Positions 59,890 to 64,000 of a DNA stretch of 64,000 nucleotides are shown one piece after another. Source of the DNA: Streptomyces sp. HNM0574 (lineage in GTDB: Bacteria; Actinomycetota; Actinomycetes; Streptomycetales; Streptomycetaceae). A model generated the notes under the pieces. It searched no databases. It was not told the DNA's origin and saw nothing but the letters and a program-made list of their open reading frames with translations. Where the stretch lies: assembly GCF_012726235.1 (NCBI RefSeq), contig NZ_JAASAH010000012.1, positions 146,864-210,863 of the forward strand. Direction: 5' to 3'. The position numbers and the translations under genes are program-made. Within the stretch, counting starts at the first letter, position 1; every line of letters starts with the position of its first letter.

Positions 59890-60957
59890 ATGCGGACCAA
59901 CAGTCAGATCGTACGAAGAGTCACTGTCCCGGTCGTTGTCGTCGCCGCCCTCGCCACCCTGGTCACGGCGGGCGCTCTCCCCGCAGCGGCCGACACCCCT
60001 CCCGGCACCCCCGAACCCGGCACGGCCCCCGGCACCTCACCTGACCCCGCAGCGGCGGCACCCGGCCCCGCCGCCGACGAGACGCCCGAGGGCGTCCGCA
60101 GCGCCGTCGAGCGCGAGATCGGCGAGGCCGTCGCCACGGACGTCACCGGCTCGGACACCGGCCAGGCGGCCGAACCGGCGCGCACCGGCGGCCGGGCGCC
60201 GCAGACCGGAACCGTGCGCGACGACCCGCGCAACGGGGCGCGGATCTTCACCGGCGAGGCCTTCGACACCTGTAGCGCCCCCTCCGAGCAGACGATGCGG
60301 ACCTGGCGGAAGACGTCCCCCTTCGGCGCCGTCGGCGTGTACTTCGGCGGACGGGGACGCGGCTGCGCGCAGCCCAACCTGACCCCGGACTGGGTGCGCT
60401 CCGTCGACGGCATGGGCTGGAAACTGCTGCCGCTGTACGTCGGTTCGCAGTCCCCGTGCGTCCGCGCCGAGCACAAGAAGAAGTTCCGCATGAGCCACCA
60501 GGACCCCTGGGCGCAGGGCGCGCGTGAGGGGCAGGACGCCGTGCAGCGCGCGAAGGAGTACGGCCTGGGTGCCAAGAGCCCCCTCTACCTCGACATGGAG
60601 GACTACAACCACGCCGACAGCCGCTGCGCCGCGACCACGCTCAGTTTCGTCAAGGGCTGGAACACCCGGGTGCGCGAGGCCGGTTACCTGCCCGGCTTCT
60701 ACAGCAGCGCCGCCTCCGGACTGGCCCACATGGAGAACGCCCGCAAGGGCCTCCACCCGGCACTTCCCGAGGCCGTGTGGTTCGCGCGGTGGAACGGCAG
60801 GGCGGACGTGAACAGCGAACCGGTGCTCGCCTCCGGCTCCTGGAGCCCGCACCGCCGCATCCACCAGTACCAGGGCGACGTCACCCGCAGTTACGGCGGC
60901 GTACGGCTCAACATCGACCGCAACCGGGTCGACGCCCCCGTCGCACGACTGGGCTGA
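59890..60957 (+). CDS. Secreted glycoside-hydrolase-like protein, DUF1906 (Rv2525c-like)
   Basis: 355 residues: signal peptide (about 1-35, ending LPAAA), a Pro/Thr/Ala linker (about 36-115) and a DUF1906 TIM-barrel domain (about 120-350) beginning GEAFDTCSAPSEQTMRTW, with acidic residues in LYLDMEDYNHADSRC that match the catalytic region of the glycoside hydrolase-like fold. In actinobacteria such proteins act on peptidoglycan-linked or wall glycans. The start has no strong ribosome site. 107 bases after the thiolase gene, same strand, probably its own unit. Confidence 0.85.
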   Translation: MRTNSQIVRRVTVPVVVVAALATLVTAGALPAAADTPPGTPEPGTAPGTSPDPAAAAPGPAADETPEGVRSAVEREIGEAVATDVTGSDTGQAAEPARTGGRAPQTGTVRDDPRNGARIFTGEAFDTCSAPSEQTMRTWRKTSPFGAVGVYFGGRGRGCAQPNLTPDWVRSVDGMGWKLLPLYVGSQSPCVRAEHKKKFRMSHQDPWAQGAREGQDAVQRAKEYGLGAKSPLYLDMEDYNHADSRCAATTLSFVKGWNTRVREAGYLPGFYSSAASGLAHMENARKGLHPALPEAVWFARWNGRADVNSEPVLASGSWSPHRRIHQYQGDVTRSYGGVRLNIDRNRVDAPVARLG

Positions 60958-61021
60958 CCAGCAGGTTTCCGAGGACGCCCGGACGGTTCCCGAAACGCAC
61001 CCTGAGAACGCTCCCGGGGTC

Positions 61022-61071
61022 CTCCACCTAAAGGAGGTGGAGGGCGTGCCGCCTCTACACCCAGAGGCGGA
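61022..61071 (+). terminator. Two tandem hairpins between the DUF1906 and sigma-factor genes
   Basis: A nine-bp stem (61022-61030 with 61036-61044) is followed directly by an eight-bp stem (61050-61057 with 61064-61071). They end about 60 bases before the sigma gene start; termination is likely, but two in a row also suit a regulatory leader. Confidence 0.6.
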
Positions 61072-61130
61072 GGACGCTTCGGGACCTCCGGTCGATCCAG
61101 TTGACGCCGGGCGGCTTCTAGCGTTGAGCC

Positions 61131-61895
61131 ATGACCACGCCTGGGACCGTCCGGACCGACCGGAGCGCCGACACGACAGCGACGCAGCGGGAACCGCTGA
61201 CGTTCACGGCGTACGTGCAGGCGCGCGGGCCGGTGCTGCTGCGCACCGCCCGCTCGCTCACGTCCGACCCGCGCGACGCCGAGGACCTGCTGCAGACCGC
61301 GCTCACCAAGACCTACCTCGCGTGGGACCGGATAGAGGACCACAGGGCGCTGGACGGCTACGTCCGGCGCGCGCTCCTCAACACCCGCACCTCCCAGTGG
61401 CGCAAGCGCCGCGTCGACGAGTACGCCTGCGAGGAGCTGCCCGAGCCGGAGCCCGAGCAGGGCCCCGACCCGGCCGAGGCGCAGGCGCTGCGGGACGCGA
61501 TGTGGAACGCGATCCTCAAACTCCCGGCCCGCCAGCGCGCGATGGTCGTCCTCAGGTACTACGAGGACCTGAGCGAGGCGCAGACCGCCGCGGTGATGGA
61601 CGTCTCCGTCGGCACGGTCAAGAGCGCCGTCTCCCGCGCCCTGTCCAAGCTCCGCGCGGACACCCAGCTCACGGCCGACATCACCGGCTCCGCCGACGGC
61701 CCGCACCCCGACGGCCCCCGCCACGACTCCGTCCCGTACGACGTGACGGTCTCCCGCGAGGGGCCCGGCCCCTCCGCCGCGCGCGGGGCCCGTCCGGCCG
61801 GGCATGTGCCCGCGCAGCGCACGGTGCACTCGCTGCCGACGCTCGCCCAGGAGGTCGCGGGCGCCCCGGGAGGTGCCCAACTGGCCGCCGCCTAG
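61131..61895 (+). CDS. SigE-family ECF RNA polymerase sigma factor
   Basis: 254 residues. Region 2 (about 25-90, with FTAYVQARGPVLLRTARSLTSDPRDAEDLLQTALTKTYLAW) and region 4 (about 125-180, with LPARQRAMVVLRYYEDLSEAQTAAVMDVSVGTVKSAVSRAL) are both present, and a disordered tail of about 70 residues follows. This is the short-helix SigE-type group common in Streptomyces. No anti-sigma gene is adjacent; the tail may be regulatory. Its regulon is unknown. Confidence 0.9.
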   Translation: MTTPGTVRTDRSADTTATQREPLTFTAYVQARGPVLLRTARSLTSDPRDAEDLLQTALTKTYLAWDRIEDHRALDGYVRRALLNTRTSQWRKRRVDEYACEELPEPEPEQGPDPAEAQALRDAMWNAILKLPARQRAMVVLRYYEDLSEAQTAAVMDVSVGTVKSAVSRALSKLRADTQLTADITGSADGPHPDGPRHDSVPYDVTVSREGPGPSAARGARPAGHVPAQRTVHSLPTLAQEVAGAPGGAQLAAA

Positions 61896-61984
61896 CGCAC
61901 GATGGGGACGCGTACCGGCCGCGCTCCGTCCGTGGCCCCGTGATGGCTCTACGTGACCGCGCACACAGCCCGACCCCGTGACAT

Positions 61985-61998
61985 ACCTCCCGGTCGGT
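61985..61998. promoter_or_regulatory. Possible TetR-type operator before the acyl-CoA ligase
   Basis: ACCTCCCGGTCGGT resembles the ACCGACCGGTCGGT-type sites of TetR-family repressors with some mismatches. It lies 86 bases before the ligase start, in a gap of 188 bases. Confidence 0.35.
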
Positions 61999-62083
61999 GG
62001 CAGGCTTCCGTGGCATGGCCCGTTACCGGTGCGTAATGGGCCCGCCGCATCCGCACAACCCGGTCCACCACGGGAGGCCCCCG

Positions 62084-63736
<1,653 letters not shown>

Positions 63737-63760
63737 CACCGCCCCCGCGCCCTCTTTCCC

Positions 63761-64000
63761 GGGGGCGCGGGGAACTGCGCGAACGGCCACGACGTACGGG
63801 CGGCCCGGTGACGGCAGTTGTGCACCCCGCGCCGGGGCGGGCCCGCGCTGCGCTTGCCAGCCCTGCGCCTGAGGCGCAGACCTCCCAAGCGGGGTGACCC
63901 CGCGAATAAGGGGCGCGGGGAACTGCGCAAGGCCTCAGCCCCGACGCAGCCGCACCCCGCACCGTGGCGGGCGCGGCTGCGCTTGCCGGCCCTGCGCCTA
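63761..64000. repeat. Composite intergenic repeat array at the window end
   Basis: The GGGGCGCGGGGAACTGCGC core occurs at 63761-63793 and 63908-63930 (the second lacks the GAACGG tail). Each copy is followed by a related block: GCTGCGCTTGCCAGCCCTGC at about 63847 and GCTGCGCTTGCCGGCCCTGC at about 63975. The unit is therefore about 130 bases long and repeats twice. No gene is visible here. Confidence 0.75.

Overview
The window comes from a high-GC actinomycete, almost certainly a Streptomyces. Third codon positions are strongly G/C, GTG and TTG starts are common, many genes overlap by ATGA or GTGA, a rodlin gene and copper-dependent morphogenesis genes are present, and the cydDC, pheA, serS, copper-chaperone and DegP/tRNA-Ser order is what I remember from the core of the S. 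coelicolor chromosome. Nothing here is phage or plasmid. Most of the window is core genome, with one type VII secretion island and one short decayed patch after a tRNA.

Layout: 1-4.7 kb holds the 3' part of a fused CydDC exporter and a GAF histidine kinase. 4.8-5.8 kb is a HAD phosphatase, flanked on one side by a Streptomyces intergenic repeat. 5.8-11.3 kb is a minus-strand type VII secretion satellite: a WXG100-like protein, a Gly-rich PPE/WXG-type protein, two mycosin-like proteases and a one-pass membrane protein, with no Ecc core and with parts visibly less GC-rich. 11.5-18.1 kb holds an F420-type oxidoreductase, HtpX with PspAB, a MerR regulator, a hydrolase-SDR fusion and an M24 protein. 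18.4-22.3 kb has two tandem ABC-2 exporter pairs. 22.3-25.7 kb has a CynX/NimT transporter, a FadR-type regulator and pheA. A 664-base gap before serS contains a cluster of DnaA boxes. 26.4-30.7 kb has serS, a second HAD phosphatase, MarR and WYL regulators and a TIGR03086 protein.

30.7-37.3 kb is a minus-strand copper and haem-protein maturation cluster (membrane protein, YcnI, Sco, PCu(A)C, CopCD, Tat-exported DyP peroxidase). 37.5-47.7 kb is signalling-rich: two RsbW-type ATP-binding proteins, two SpoIIE-type phosphatases (one with a degenerate metal site), aminopeptidase P, a prim-pol-domain protein, a SEC-C/DUF5926 protein and a glycerophosphodiesterase. 48.0-49.8 kb is a DegP-like protease and tRNA-Ser(UGA), followed by a low-coding stretch with a possible GNAT remnant and a 37-codon minus-strand ORF backed by a strong intrinsic terminator. 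50.8-54.9 kb has an SRPBCC protein, an erythromycin-esterase-like protein, an acyltransferase, a rodlin and an Asn-rich secreted peptide.

55.0-59.8 kb is a tightly overlapping five-gene operon (ACAD, MaoC-DUF35, ACAD, MaoC, thiolase/Ltp) that matches by content the mycobacterial igr set that removes the last side-chain carbons of cholesterol. It appears to start with a leaderless mRNA under a palindromic operator. A DUF1906 secreted protein, a SigE-family sigma factor and an acyl-CoA ligase follow, and the window ends in further copies of the intergenic repeat. Product names rest on motif recognition by eye; no database search was possible.
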